From positions 16,059,557 through 16,123,556 of the forward strand of contig NC_092320.1 of the NCBI RefSeq assembly GCF_036785885.1: a DNA stretch of 64,000 nt, in the 5' to 3' direction. Every line of letters begins with the position of its first letter. Position 1 is the first letter of the stretch. Both the position numbers and the translations under genes were made by a program. The notes beneath the pieces were generated by a model. That model was not told the origin of the DNA. It did no database searches and worked only from the letters and a program-made list of their open reading frames with translations. This document shows, in pieces, positions 24,349-37,437 of this stretch. The stretch is from Coffea arabica. Its lineage: Eukaryota; Streptophyta; Magnoliopsida; Gentianales; Rubiaceae.

Positions 24349-25431
24349 TATACCTGGCAATTATGCCCAAAAATCAATAACCCACCCAACCCATCCACTA
24401 ATTTTAGAGGTTGGGTTGGGTAATTTGGGTGTTGGGTCAATTTTGGGTTGGGTAATAAAAATCCAAATATATTTTAGGCGGATTGGATATTTGTGTTGGA
24501 TATCCATTACCCAACTTCCACTTTCATTTGACAGAGATGTAAAACTTGTTATTATACTATTGTCTTCTCTAGTTTGTGCAAATTATAAATATTACTACCC
24601 AGATTTCTGGTTAGCATAATTAAAGTTTTTCTTGAATAAGAGAAGAATAATTTAAGTCTTGGCATTCTTCGTTAAACTTTTACTAGAATTATATTTCATG
24701 TTACACTATGAATTAGGTGACACCCATAATAAGGATCATAGGAATGGCCAACTAATCGTGAAGGATATATGGTGTAATATGGAGTATATCACAAAAATGT
24801 TGAACGGGAGATCAAATGCCAAATTCTACTCATGATATATTCAAAATAAATTTCAGATGCAAATTCGGAAGTTATCTTTTAGGATGCAACATGATTCATT
24901 TTGTGTTTATTTCTAATTTCTAATTTCTCCATTTTACAACGGCTCAAATGTATTATCATGCATGATTCTTTTGTGTTTATTTTTTGGGTCAAATTTTCAA
25001 TATATAACTTTCTTTAAAGTGTGATTGGATCCAAATAGTTTAAACAGTTAATATATGTGTGTATTTGTGAAAGTATATTAGTGTCTATTTTAGTGTGTTT
25101 GTATGTGTAATTACGTATTTCAAAAGAACTTAAAAAGTGAGTGTGCACTTATATCTGTGAGTATTTTAGTGTGTGAAAATATATCTATCTATATGAAAAT
25201 GTATTTATGTGTGTGAATTTTTTTTTAATATGTGAAAATATATTTGAAAGAGTTTATGTATCAAAATCTATTATTTAATATATTTGATCATATTTGAATC
25301 ATGGATTTGGAATAACCTAATATGACCCAACCCAAAATTAACCCAACCTAATATTGAACGGATTGGATGTAATCCATTAAAATGAAAACCCAACATCAAC
25401 CCGCCCAAAACTCGCCCAATTGCCAGGTATA
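24349..25431. mobile_element. hAT-like non-autonomous element, 1.08 kb, perfect 8-bp target duplication
   Basis: The ends are TATACCTGGCAATT (24349-24362) and AATTGCCAGGTATA (25418-25431), exact inverses. The flanks are ATTTTGCA on both sides (24341-24348 and 25432-25439), a perfect 8-bp target duplication typical of hAT. The sub-terminal parts carry GGGTTGGGT-rich (left) and CCCAACCC-rich (right) repeats that can pair. The middle is AT-rich with GTGTGTG-type runs and no transposase. Confidence 0.93.
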
Positions 25432-25654
25432 ATTTTGCACACTGCATAAGATCAGCCCAGTTGGAAAGCAATTCACCAATTGATATGCAGACGATGTCTA
25501 TCTTCGTACAAAAATCGGTCCCAGACAAGCTTACCGTCAAAAAATACAAATTTAAAATGGAATGATAGACTACATGATACAAATGCCACATGTTTCTATC
25601 ATAATGAAGGCTGAAGTCGCAAGTTCTATCTAAGGCCTGATAAGATGATGAGTT

Positions 25655-28600
25655 TCATTGCTGCTTTTGTACACTTACTGAAGAATCTCCCCCATTCTTA
25701 GGCTTTCCTGGAGCAACCTTACCAGGAGTTGAGCGCTCAGACTGAGAAAACCGGATCAAAATTTGCATCATAAGTGTAACCACCAATAAGGCAACTGCTG
25801 AAAGTGTGAGACCTTTCCACGACGAAAGAAGTGATGACCACTGGAGAAACTTCAAGACCCCAAAAGCCAGCAGACAAGACCATGAGACCACCACCTGTCA
25901 TCATACGCAGTTAGCATATAGTTTTAAAGACGTGTGAATGCAATGATCCACCACAGCCAAATCTCATGATCTAAACTGATAAACGGCATTTTACCAGAAG
26001 TGATTTCTTGGGGCGACCAATGTCTCTCAACAGTTGCTCACCAAAAGTATCCTGTTTTTTGTGTTTGTCCAATAACTCATCCTGGTTATCACATAGTGAA
26101 CAAAAGACAAGCCACAGTTAAGATAACACTGTAACTGTTATTACGATCAAAACAAATAAAGAATAGGCGCTGCAGAAGCAAAAATTAATGAATTAGATAA
26201 GCATAGATGAATATGAAACTTGTCATGAAAGGCCGGAAACCCGCAAAATTTTGGCATGACAAATATCCAACTAAACTTATCAATGATAAAGGAACCAAGA
26301 GTGCACCTTGGCCACAAAAATATCTTTACACCATTGACCAACATCATCATCTGTTTCTGGCAAATCCTTCATCAAGTGCCGTTTGAGATGCACATGAACC
26401 TGCAGAACTCTAAACTGTTATCACCCAGTACAGGTTGAAAAGCACTCAATACATTGGAGTCTCTCAACCATTGTACCCTATGCAGATACACATCCAAGTA
26501 CTGGATATGGATGCAAACTCTGTTCTAGTACTGGGTATTAAACTCTCAATTAGATTGAATTAATGTTTAAAGGGTATGTAAATGCCTAGTTTGAAGTAAA
26601 CAATGTCACATCTTTTTTGTATATTTTTTCCAGGGCATTAATACTACCACGAAAAAAAAAAAGGATCTTGATTTCCTTGTACATGATACTAGTAGTACGT
26701 AAGGCTTTCTCTATTTGTATTTGTGTAAAATGGTAAAATGCCATATTTAGGCTTCAATGGATAAACTCAATGCTGACGGTCAAACTGAATTGCAGCTTAC
26801 CACCGAAGATTGCCCCTTGAAGAGTCGTGTCATTGTTGGTGCTTGTGAACTTTTGGGAATAGCAACTGTGACATCATATATGGCTGGGACAAATGACCGC
26901 ATGTGACTGACAGATGTAACAAAACCCTGGAAGTAATGATCAAGAAACAGCAGTAAGTTTGAGAAAATAAGTGGGTGAAAAGAACTTTCTTGCCTTCATT
27001 TAGAACCATCACGTTCGGAACTTAAGAATCCTCATGATGGTCTTAAACAAAGGGAAGAAAGTTAGCACAGACTGGTGTATCTTTTAGGTTGAATAAAATA
27101 AAATTCAATTAAGATCATTTGACAAACAAGCTTCACAGAGATCAGCCTACTTCAAAACATGACAAGTATATGTTCAGAATCATTTCTAATATGTACAACT
27201 TCTGCTATGAGCAAAGAAGAGAAAAACAAAAAGCATATTTAGGTTCAAAGACACAATATCCTTCACTACAGGATTAGAATTGCTAAAAGTGAAGATGACA
27301 GTGGCCTTACACTAGTCAAAATATACTAATGGGGAAAAAATATATATTGATGGTCCTTTACAACATGAATATGGTTATAAAGTGAGTGAGTATGTCTAAC
27401 CATCTGCTGTCAGTTGAACAGAACTGATATACCTCGACAGAGAAGAAAATCAAGACAAGCAAATAAAGCCAAGCGAAAAATGAAATATTCAGGATAAGCA
27501 AAAGAACACAAACAAAAAGAATAGCAGTTAACATCTTTACAAACTCTTTTTAAGGAGTAGAGTGAATTTAGATCTCAACCTTAGTACGGGGAATCAAAAC
27601 ATTCCTAGGAACAGGCAACCCAGATGATGCTGCATATTCTTGAGCAGCTAAGAGCTTTGCTTGTGTAAAACGAGTCCCTTCAACAAAAAGCGCTAGCCAA
27701 AAGGGCAGAGGATAATCCCTTAGCCGTTCAAGCCCTGACTGTAAATAGAAGCCAATAAAAGCTCAGACAAATTCAATTAGGATGGCTCCAAAACAATGAA
27801 CTGGAAGAGAAAAAAAAAAAGAAAAGAAAAAGAAAAGGAAAAAGAAGCATAAACCTGTATGTTCAAAAACAAATAAGAAGTAAAGGCAGTCAAGAACCTA
27901 CTTTAGATTACCATACCTTCAAAGTGCTCTCATCTTTGGCCCAGCTTCTTTCAAGAAAAAGATACTCAGAAAACCACATGGACCAGCCAATGACCTGCAC
28001 AAAATAGAATACAAAATCATTCTCATTGAATATGTAAACTCACAACAGAAGCTCCAAGGAAATGTACAACAAAAGGAACAAAGAAGCGTCCGGCCAAAAT
28101 GGAAATATACAAATTTAAACTTAAGTAGAAGAACATCCATCACCTACAAAAACCAATGCTAAAATTTGTTTGGATACCAAATTTTTTCAAATAATTTTCC
28201 CTTACATCATACACACATTTCCCAACCCATCTTTTTATATTTCCGATCACCTTTTTATCTCGCATACATCACATCACAAAAAGTGCTACATTAATTATTC
28301 CAAATAATATTTCAAATAATACTCTATCCAAACAAAAGTGTTTTCATTTTTTCAAATAATACCCTATCCAACACGTGTTTTCATTTTTTTCTCCTTTCCT
28401 GAATTGTTACCCTCTTAACTTTAATATGAAAGAATCATTACAGAGCGCCTTTCATCTGCCAAAAACAAATTTCACACAAAATAGAATAAAGTAGGCAAGA
28501 TTCAGTTCTGCTTCTTTAGCTGCAGCAGAAAAAGGTTTCTTCCCCCAATCATGCATACTACCAGGGCATTTCGTATGTAGGGCATTTCATATGTTTGCCC

Positions 28601-31600
28601 AAAATTACACAGGACAAAAGTCCACAATATACATCACGTAGACAAAATGGGCTGCCAACATGGAAAATTGAGTGACTGCTTTTATCCGAAATAGTTGAGA
28701 ATCCAAAATACATGTAATAGCACAAAAAGCATGTTCTTTGAAAAAATTTGAAAATCGAATCAACACCTATTGCAATTTTCTTCTTTGTGCAACTATTCTA
28801 GTAGCAGCAATATGCTTTACAAGGATTTACTCCAAGAAATTATTTCAAAATCATATAACAATGGAGTACAAAATACAATTTCGAAGTCAAATGCTAATTT
28901 CTCAGAAAGTACTTGCATCATTGAAAAGCTTTTTGTATATTGTCAAAAAGCAATTAGAATACATGTACCAAAAGAACAGAACACATGAAATTCACAACAG
29001 TAGCATGTTCAGAAGAAATTAGTCCGCGAACAACTTTGTCAATTATGACAAAATTACAGAGTAGTAAGAGTTGCATCACATATGCTAAATGCCAAAATAA
29101 AACCCTTTACCGGAAGAAGCTTTGATGATTTCTTCATGACTGCCAGAGTGCTACCCAAGCAACCTGATCGCTGTTCAACAGATTAAAGATTAAAGCAATA
29201 GGTAGAAGCAAATAATGACAACAAAGAACCAAAAAGTTGGGGTCATACTGCAGATTCTATCAGAGTATCTCAGTTTGTCTTCCTCAGGTAAAAATTACTG
29301 CATAAGGGAAATAAACTATATTTTTCACAGAAAGATGGTACACTCCTTGTCTACTGGTTTACTGCTTAATTTACATACAAATTAGTTCAAACAGGCATCT
29401 ATAACGAATTCTAAGTGTAATATCAAGCTCTCACATATCCAAACACTGCAAAATACAGCAAAGAAGGCAAAGCATAGATGGCAGAGGAAAGCCAGATTTA
29501 TGTGAGTAGCTATTTTTTCTTATGAAAGCGCATGGCCAAGACACATTATATATACTGTAAACTAGATCAAGAATGTTGATGGCTGCTGTTAAGCATATTC
29601 CAATGTCGGTGGGTTATGCCAAGCAATGTTCTAGATGTCATGTTTTGCTGGACCAAGGCAGACTAAATACATAGAATAATAAGAGCTAGACACAGTGCAC
29701 CAGTGAAGTGATTTCGGTAATATGAAATGAGAGGAATAAGAGAGTTTTCAAGTAATCCAGAAACTGGTGGATAATGCTGGGCTTTTATATTTGTTGCCTT
29801 GGATTAGGAAATCATTCTTGCATGAATAGACTCTTCAATGAACTTTTTCTCTGAACTTCACACGTAATCACTCAATTCTTGCATATGGGAAATACCATCT
29901 TGCTATTACATGTCTTACTTTACTTATCCAGTAAAAAACAGCTGGCCAAAGGAAAAGCAGCAGATATGAAACAGACCTGAGCCAGAACCCATCCAACAAG
30001 CCAATCAATATCACTCTTGTGATTAGATATAACAAGTGCATGTTCTTTACCTGATAAAAGTTAACCACAACAAATGCATTAATCACACATCCTGGGATAA
30101 CAACAGTGAGAGAAGAACTGCAGCAAGCATTAAAAATACACACACAGAGGGAAGATGGATACCCTCTCACTTACCCATCAACTTAAAGGTTTCAGAATCT
30201 GTATAGAGTTGAATCTGCACCAAAAAAAGATTAATATTTTATATTAATGATTTGCAAGTAATATGCCATGAAATTTGTCTATTAAGATGGTATGTTTTAT
30301 GGAACCTAGCTTTATGCATTGTGACCACCCTCTAACATGCTAAATAGAAGATTTTAAATTGGCAGCATTCAGACTTCAAATTTGAGCACTAGAAGGCCTT
30401 TACCTTCAGTGCTACTTGCACTTCAAGCTGGTCACGCATATTCAAATTAAAGAATTATGTGCCAAATTAGAGATTCCCTTTGTTGTTCCAAAAAGGTTGC
30501 TAAAGGGTATAAAAGAGAACATGTGGATGTTTCTTGACAAGCAAAGCCACACTGTGCTTCCTGAATGTTCGCTTTCCTTCTATGCACATACAAAGTTCCT
30601 TGCTTTCAAACATTTATTACACCTTCCTTCGAGTTGCCAAATGCCTTAAGTGATAAAAATTAATGTAACCAGCAATAAGTGTAGGTTTCATCATGTTTCA
30701 AATGGAGATGAAGATCTTTAATTGCATTAAAGGCTTCACACGATAATCCAGCCCACTTCTAGTTTGAGAGACTTCCTTTAGACCATAGTAGCACATACAA
30801 AAAAATTTACTTAAGATGACAGTTGTTTCCGTACTTAAAAAGGAGTACAAAGCTAATCGGTCTCAGCATTACTTGATCTTGATAAAATACACAAAAATAC
30901 ACACATGAATGGCCAATTCCCAAACTCGAATATGTCACATGCGTTGCTTCACAATTAACCTCCTTAACTAAATGGTGCCGCTACTGGAATAACCTTATAT
31001 TAGCACCTTATTTACAACCTCTATTCGAGTTAAACAGCCCCATCAAGTTGCATGTCTAGAATATAACAGCCAGATCAAACATCACAGCAATGAGCTAACT
31101 TTAATAAAAATAGAAATAACACTTCTCTTATGAAGGAAAACAATCATCATTACCTTAACTCCAGCCCACCAATCAACTATCCAAACGAGCTCCAACCACA
31201 GTAGCTCTGCCAACACTCTGTTTATCCTCCTGTACGTACTCTTGGATAGTGGCCTTATCAGGACAAAAAATATCGCCTGAAAAATTATCCCACAACCAAA
31301 AAATTCGTCACTCGTACATTAAAATCCACAAATTTCACGCACTTTCAACTGAAGGATCGATAGTCACGCGAAATGCATTGAAAATATCGAATTTTTCTGA
31401 CCTAAATCAATTTCATCCATGAAAGAGAAATTCAAACGTAAAGAAAAAAAAAACCTAATGCATAAACTTACCAGACAGCTAAATATAACGAAAACCAAGA
31501 TTTTGGAAACCCTAACTTTTAGGCATTAATTATTCATTTTTCGATGCAAATCCTTAAATTTTTTTTTTAAATACAGAAATAAAATTTAAAAAAATAATAA

Positions 31601-31704
31601 TAAGAGGAGGATGCAATAGGTACCTGAAAGAGATTGATGACGAGGCCAGAGAGGAAGAAGAGAACGCCCAACGGCACTATTACAGCTGCCGCTAATTTCA
31701 CCAT
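25655..31704 (-). CDS. LPAT2: 1-acyl-sn-glycerol-3-phosphate acyltransferase, LPAT2-like, 386 residues
   Basis: Eleven exons: 31704-31624, 31276-31154, 30214-30175, 30050-29977, 29170-29111, 27994-27917, 27738-27580, 26926-26801, 26399-26307, 26081-25995 and 25894-25655. All have GT-AG borders and sum in frame to 386 residues (Arabidopsis LPAT2 is about the same size). The protein makes phosphatidic acid from lysophosphatidic acid and acyl-CoA in the ER. Visible features: N-terminal membrane segment at 5-25; NHKSDID at 91-97, the HX4D catalytic motif; FVEGTR at 170-175, the substrate motif; IPRTKGF near 201-207; two C-terminal hydrophobic segments (about 308-325 and 333-354); and a polar, Lys/Ser-rich tail with [10 protein letters not shown]. 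All key residues are present, so it should be active. The first ATG in frame starts [13 protein letters not shown], as in the family; further upstream the frame has no ATG. LPAT3 is the alternative assignment. Confidence 0.95.
28165..28390. mobile_element. MITE in LPAT2-like intron, with duplicated right end
   Basis: The ends TTTGTTTGGATA (28165-28176) and TATCCAAACAAA (28325-28336) are exact inverses. The sub-terminal parts also pair (TTTTTTCAAATAATTTT with AAATAATATTTCAAATAATA). The right end is then repeated imperfectly (TTTCAAATAATACCCTATCC, about 28353-28390). No clear target duplication. It sits between exons 6 and 5 of the acyltransferase gene and belongs to the same family as 50125-50287. 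Confidence 0.8.
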
Positions 31705-32110
31705 CTTTTCCCCTACCCCTACCTTTCTCTCTCTCTCTATGCAACTGCAGCTGTCTCCCAAAAACTATATATCTATAAATAAAATGCAATAATTTGAATA
31801 GACAATTTACAGAAAATGAGATGGGCGATTTACTTTCTCGATGCTGGGGAAAAGATGAATACGAAGAATCGGATTCATATAAATGATAATTAAATGAGAG
31901 TATTAAGTCAGTAATTATTTTTTTAACATTTAATATAAGAGCAACAGGGAAAGCGGGGCGGGCGGGGACAGGAGAGGAGAGCTGAGTGTCGTCAGAAGAG
32001 GCGGCGTTGCGATAAACTCGCAGTTACCAATTTCAAGGTGCAACTGCTATTTGTTGCTTCGGGTTTTCTACGGCCGCGTTTTAGATCAGAGGCCGGTGGC
32101 TCATAAATGA
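31705..32110 (-). promoter_or_regulatory. Upstream region of the LPAT2-like gene
   Basis: On the coding strand, ATTTATAGATATATAG (about 31781-31766) is a TATA candidate, followed by an (AG)n run at 31741-31724 likely to be in the leader. A GC-rich block on plus (GGGGCGGGCGGGG, 31954-31967) is the most GC-rich stretch nearby. It could mark an upstream start or a leader exon; neither can be decided here. Confidence 0.35.
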
Positions 32111-32531
32111 CACATGTGCTTCTGCTCCTAATAAAAGCTCTTTTAAATTACTAAAAAGTGGGCTCCATTAATTTACGAGCGAATTATCCATATAGTCACT
32201 GAATTTTTGAATAGTAAAGATTTGATCATTCAACTATTATTAATAGTATGATTTTATCTATCAAATTATCAAAATTCACATGATTTACGAAATATATTAT
32301 TAATAGTTAAATCTGACAAAATTAATGATAAAATTAAATAAAATTATCCAAAATTTACACTTTTGATAGTTCAATTGATACAAATATACTAGAAATTGAT
32401 TACAAATACTTTAGAAATTGATTACTTAAAAACATATTTTTTGTGCACGCATTGCCAATCCTAAACAGGGTTTTAGATTAATTGATATACCACTAGTATT
32501 TGTCCTTTCTTCCTTTTTTTTCTTTTTTTTT

Positions 32532-33273
32532 GAGGGGCTAAATCCACACCCCTTTATACTAAATCCACACCCTATATACTTATTAAGCACTTATGCCCTT
32601 AACTTTTATACATTAAATCAACACTTTTTTATAGTATTTAATTATCTTTTTACATAATGAAAAGAGAGAGTAATAACATCTTTTCTATATAAAAACTCAC
32701 ACATATATCGTTATTTAAGCCTTATATAGAAATTCCTTTTCTTGTTTCTCTCATTCCAAATTTATGTTTCTTGACATGTATTGGAGGTAAGGTTCGAACC
32801 TTCTCCATTTTTTTAAATAATTAATAAAATTAGGGTTGGCATCCCCACCCCGTTTACGGAATTTTTCCCAAAAAAATGGTAAATATTACTAGTATGAAGT
32901 CAATATGATTGCATTTTCACCTCAGAACTCAATGGATTTTAATTTTATGAAATTGAAATTTGTGAACATTTCTATTTACATGCTTATTAGTAATTGAAAA
33001 TTTTGGATTTCTAAATTAAATTTTAAATTAGTAAATATTTTTAAGCCCTTGTAAAATACTTGAAAATATTTTTTTTACAATGTGACCATTTGTTCTCTTT
33101 TTTATTATATAATATATATTTTCTTGAAACTACAAAAATCATCAAATAAATTTAATATATGTTTCTTGAAACTACAAAAATCATCAAATAAATTTAAAAT
33201 CCAAGAGTATAAAATCTAATAAGTGTTTAAAGTATGGATTTAGTATCAAGGGGTATGGATTTAACCCCACCCT
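32532..33273. mobile_element. TIR MITE, 742 bp, about 40-bp inverted ends
   Basis: The left end GAGGGGCTAAATCCACACCC, then TTTATACTAAATCCACAC, is the inverse of GTATGGATTTAGTATCAAGG, then GGTATGGATTTAACCCC, at the right. The interior includes a 42-bp tandem duplication (33121-33204, TTCTTGAAACTACAAAAATC) and a short palindrome AAGGTTCGAACCTT at 32790-32803. No coding sequence. The target duplication is unclear because both flanks are T-rich. Confidence 0.8.
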
Positions 33274-34208
33274 GTTTTTCTATGTACTAGAAAAATTTTT
33301 AAAATATTGGGAAGTGAATTATCTTGAGGCTTTTATTTCTTAAGAAATTCTAGTCTACAAATTTGGATAATGGTTCACTTTGTAATTTTATTGGGGAGGA
33401 TAGTGTGCGGAAATTCATATTTTTTAAGAAGGAAATTCCACTCTTTAGACGTAGAAATAATTATAAGGTGCACAAAAAAAAAAGAAAAATAGAAAATTTA
33501 TGGAAGAGAAAAAAATATATGGAAGAATAGTGTAAATATTCTTACTATAATGGTTATGACAAATTAACCTCAAAAATACTTAAACACTCTGGAGTGGGTC
33601 TGAAAAAAAAAAGACTTCTATTGTGAATTTGGAAGTAATTCTCATAGTATATAGAATTGGTCAAGCCAAAATAATAAATATTCAAAATTTTTGTGTTCAG
33701 CAAGTCAAAATTGAGTCCAAGTTGAGAATTAAAGAATGTATGATCTTATTTAAACTCTTTCCCTTTTTTTAAGTGTAAGTCAGGGTACTTGAATTTAGGA
33801 CCTCTTATTTATACTCCCTCATCCGAAACCATTCAACTCATCTCTTCCCCAAATCTTATTTAAACTTGAATTCTTCAAATCAATCCATTAATTTAGTGAG
33901 ATATTATTTACAAGAACTCATGTAGATCATCATGTAGCTTTTTTTTATCTCTTTTTTTTATTATCGTGGAGGAGGAAAAAGAAAAATTTGTCAATCTCAT
34001 GACACCTATGGCAAGCGGATGATTGATTTTAATGTCAACAATCAAAATTTAATTTGATAGCAATTTTTTAAGAGATTTCCAAATTTGTCAATCTCATGTT
34101 AAGGTTAATCTTATCATTTTCACAAAAATAGTTATGCTGGTGGGTGCTTTAATTTTGGTTTTTTTTCATGTCTATTGTTAGAATAAAAAAAGAAAGCCTC
34201 AATTTTAA
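33274..34208. other. Intergenic, no gene recognised
   Basis: AT-rich, with short A/T runs. No structure found. Confidence 0.45.
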
Positions 34209-34696
34209 GGAAAAATCATTCAAAACGTCTCTCATATTTCATCAAACGAATTTTTGGTTCCTTCACTTTTGAAATAATAACTTTACGTCCCTTAAAAAAT
34301 TAAGTCAATAGTCTATTTTTGACCACTTTTTATATTGAATCTATCACGTGACCTACCCATGATTTTTTTTTTAGGGCAAAATGGTTAGATTATATTTGTA
34401 GTTAAATAAATGACCTGATCCATATTCATCTTTTATCCAAAAGAAAAAAAGTAAGACTTGACACGAACCATATTTACTTTTTCAGTAGAAAAATGGGATC
34501 TAACATTTTTTGCGCATTAAAACTGATTGTATGTGGGTCACATGGTAATCTCAGACTAAAAAAAGGTCAGAATCTTAGGTCGGAAACAAATTTTGGTAAT
34601 CTGAATTTATAAGGGATATAAAGTTAATAATTTAAAAATAAGAGATAAAAAAATTTATTCAATAAAATGTGAGAAAACGTTTTGAATAATTTTCTC
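34209..34696. mobile_element. TIR MITE, about 490 bp, about 85-bp imperfect inverted ends
   Basis: The left arm GGAAAAATCATTCAAAACGT, continuing through TTTACGTCCCTT (to about 34291), pairs with the right arm. The right arm runs from GGATATAAAGTTAATAATTT to AACGTTTTGAATAATTTTCTC (34613-34696). No coding sequence; target duplication not resolved. Confidence 0.7.
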
Positions 34697-35010
34697 TAAT
34701 TTAATGATGATTGGGCTTCCCATTAAATTCTTTGAGCGTCACAAGTACCACGCGTTTTTTCTGATTAGTAAGCTTTGTCTTCTTCATACGTAACAAGCGT
34801 GTGGTGCTTGGCAAGAACCAGGAAGTCATCCCAAATCAGATAAGCAGATATTGAAGTCTCTAGCTTCACCTGTCAAATTTGCTCGACTGGACTCGATCTT
34901 TTCTTGAGGATGAATTTTCCCTATATGACTAACGACAAAGGAGCTTAATGACTATTATAATTGATTTTGATGGAAGATCTCGGGGCTGAACTGGATGAAA
35001 AGAACAGGGA

Positions 35011-35410
35011 TCTATATCTATATAAATTTGAGAAGGTATTTTTAGCAACAAGCCTTCACTTATCTGCCCACTACCAATTCCATTTTTCTAGCATGGCACA
35101 TTTAATTTAATTCATAAAATATATTCCTCTCAACTTCCACATCTACTCTTCACATTTGAAATTGTTGGTTACTTTTTAAAATTATTTAATTTCAAATACT
35201 TGAGAATATTATAGATATTATCAGTTTTTCATTTCTATTTTTAGATACTAATAATTGCAATCATTGTAATTAATTTTTAATTTTATATTTTCATTATGAT
35301 AGGTAAAGTTAAAAAAAAGGGGAATTACAAGGATATAATAGAGATGACAAAAAAAAATAATTATTTTGATTTGAAATATAACCAGTGCATAGCACAGGTC
35401 AAAATACTAG
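35011..35410 (+). mobile_element. Complete non-autonomous Helitron, 400 bp
   Basis: It starts TCTATATCTATATAAATTTG immediately after an A. It ends with an imperfect hairpin ACCAGTGCA-T-AGCACAGGT (35381-35399), a spacer AAAATA, and CTAG followed by T. The 5' TC, 3' hairpin plus CTRR, and A|T insertion site together define a Helitron. There is no Rep/helicase coding and no target duplication, as expected. Confidence 0.85.
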
Positions 35411-35920
35411 TTCTCTCTAAAAGTTCAAATGGCGAAAATTCTTGATTCTCTTTCGGACGGGACTGACCAAATGCCGGATTCTGTACAAAGCAAAGCAAAC
35501 TGGTAAATTATAGTATATGTTTTAGGCAAATGTATGTATTCAAAAATATATATCTGTAACTATTGCAAGTTTATCTCTCTCCTTTTTTTTAAGGAAATTA
35601 AAATTGAAGATCATAAGGAGAAAACAAAAAGGCAAGTGAATTGGTTAAAATCTGACTGAAAAAAAAATAAGATTGGTACTTTTGGATGAATGTTAAGTCA
35701 CGAAAAAAGATCACATCAAAAACGTTAGACACGCAATATGAGAACAAGTCGGTTCTTAAATCCATCGTATATTTTTCGCTGGGCAGGTGGCCTACAATGA
35801 TGGAGACATGGTACTGTATTTTATTTATTTTAGTTGCTGAACTTGGTGGCCGAAGGTTAGGAAATAGATGTACCTAAGCTATAAAACCTGGGCCCGAGAG
35901 TTCCTTCTAGAAAAAATATT
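35411..35920. other. Short spacer between Helitron and nested elements
   Basis: No gene recognised. The frame at 35686-35877 has no known domain. Confidence 0.4.
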
Positions 35921-37437
35921 GGAATAATTTTAGAAACCTCCTCCGAAGTTTCTACAATTTCACTGGTCTCTTCTGATGTTTGCAAAACAACACTGACCTC
36001 TTTTGTCGGTATCTTGGATCCAATTGCATGTATCATATGGGAAGAAATTATTCATATAACCTAAGATATTAATTAGAAACTAACATATGACAATTAAGTA
36101 ATTAGAGTACTAATTAAATACAAGTAACTAATTAAGGGAAGAGAATTTTGGAAACATTCCTTGAGGTTTTTGACAATCGCAACTATCTTTCTTGAGATTT
36201 AAAAAATTACGGAAACCTCTCCAAAAATTACGTTTCAGTAACACTTGATGATGTAAACAAAAAAAAAAAAAATCTAATGAATATCCAATATTACCCCTCT
36301 TTGATATGTAATACAAATTCGCCAAAATGTCACCGTTATCCCTTAGGTGAAATTTTCAAGTTAGTTTTTTGCAAAAAAATTTAAGCCATGTTTTGATTCT
36401 TTTGAAAGCATTGTTTCTTGATACTTTGGACTTATTTTTTTTGTTTTAAGTAATTTTTTAACATACTTATTTTAACAAATGCTTCCCTATTTGGTTGGTT
36501 GATTTTTTGTAAATTGATTAATAAATCTAATCAGAAAAACAGAAATGAAGTACAATGTACTAAATTAAATAACATTAGAATTTTAAGATAAAGATATATT
36601 ACCAAAAAAGAATTTTCATTTTCTCTTTTGAACTCATTTTCATTGAAAATTTGTAAAGGATATCATAGTATTTTCATATCATCAAGAGAGATAAGTGTAA
36701 TTTCCCAACCTCAAGCGAGGTGGCTACGATTGTCAAAAATTTCAGGGTAGGTTTTTTAAATTATTCTTTAATGGAAATAGCTGTAAGGGGACAGGGATTT
36801 CTTTAACGATTGAACAATAGCTTGCAATTACAAAATAGTGCCAATTCATATACCAAATATTTATTCACTCTCATAAATTGATACACCTAACAATAATTTA
36901 TCTTGATTTTTTCACTCTAAAAAATCTTCACAGTTGCCTTGATTACACTTGCAATATTTAAATTTCATGATTCACCCTTTAGCTTAAAAAGGCCACAGTT
37001 TTGCAACCTATATTTCACCTTCAGCTTGCTACACAAAACCACCATTTTCCTACCTCATATTCTGTTGCTTGGAGTGAAAATAAGATCCGTCATAATGCTT
37101 CATGTTGCCTTTATATACAAAATGGCAAAGAATCGGAAAAATAGCCATTGTAACCCAATGCACATATGCCTTTTGTCCAACTTTGTAGAAAAAGCCAATT
37201 GCTACTTATTTATGGTTTTTTTTTTATTTGTACTTGCTTTTTCTCACTTTTATTAATATGTTTTCAGTCTTTTATTAATACAACTTGCACATATGCATAA
37301 AAGGCATGTTTCAGTCTTTTATTTATGATTTTGTTATCAAAATCTTAATCTCAAGAGAAGTTAGTCTGAGTTTTTAAATCTTAAGAGAAGTCAGTGAAAT
37401 TGTAAAAAACCTCAAAGGAAGTTTCTAAAATTAGGAA
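35921..37437. mobile_element. Large TIR element, about 1.5 kb, with a nested relative
   Basis: The left end GGAATAATTTTAGAAACCTC, continuing to CTACAATTTCACTG (35964), is inverted at the right in CAGTGAAATTGTAAAAAACC, ending in GTTTCTAAAATTAGG (37392-37435). About 44 bp match imperfectly. There is no recognisable transposase. The frame at 36939-37256 lies in the right half and shows no known domain. Confidence 0.7.
36141..36769. mobile_element. Nested TIR element of the same family, about 0.63 kb
   Basis: The left end GAGAATTTTGGAAACATTCC, with TTTTTGACAATCGCAACTA, pairs with the right-hand TGGCTACGATTGTCAAAAAT and TTTTTTAAATTATTC. The sequence at the inverse of its right end (GAATAATTTAAAAAACCTAC) resembles the outer element's end, so the inner copy probably inserted into a relative. 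Confidence 0.6.

Noticed and set aside
31567..31789. Possible N-terminal extensions of the LPAT2-like protein
   Set aside because: The upstream frames begin at TTG, not ATG. The first ATG in frame is 31704, which matches the family's start.
32790..32803. AAGGTTCGAACCTT palindrome taken as a Pol III B box
   Set aside because: It is palindromic by itself and lies inside a MITE with no A box.
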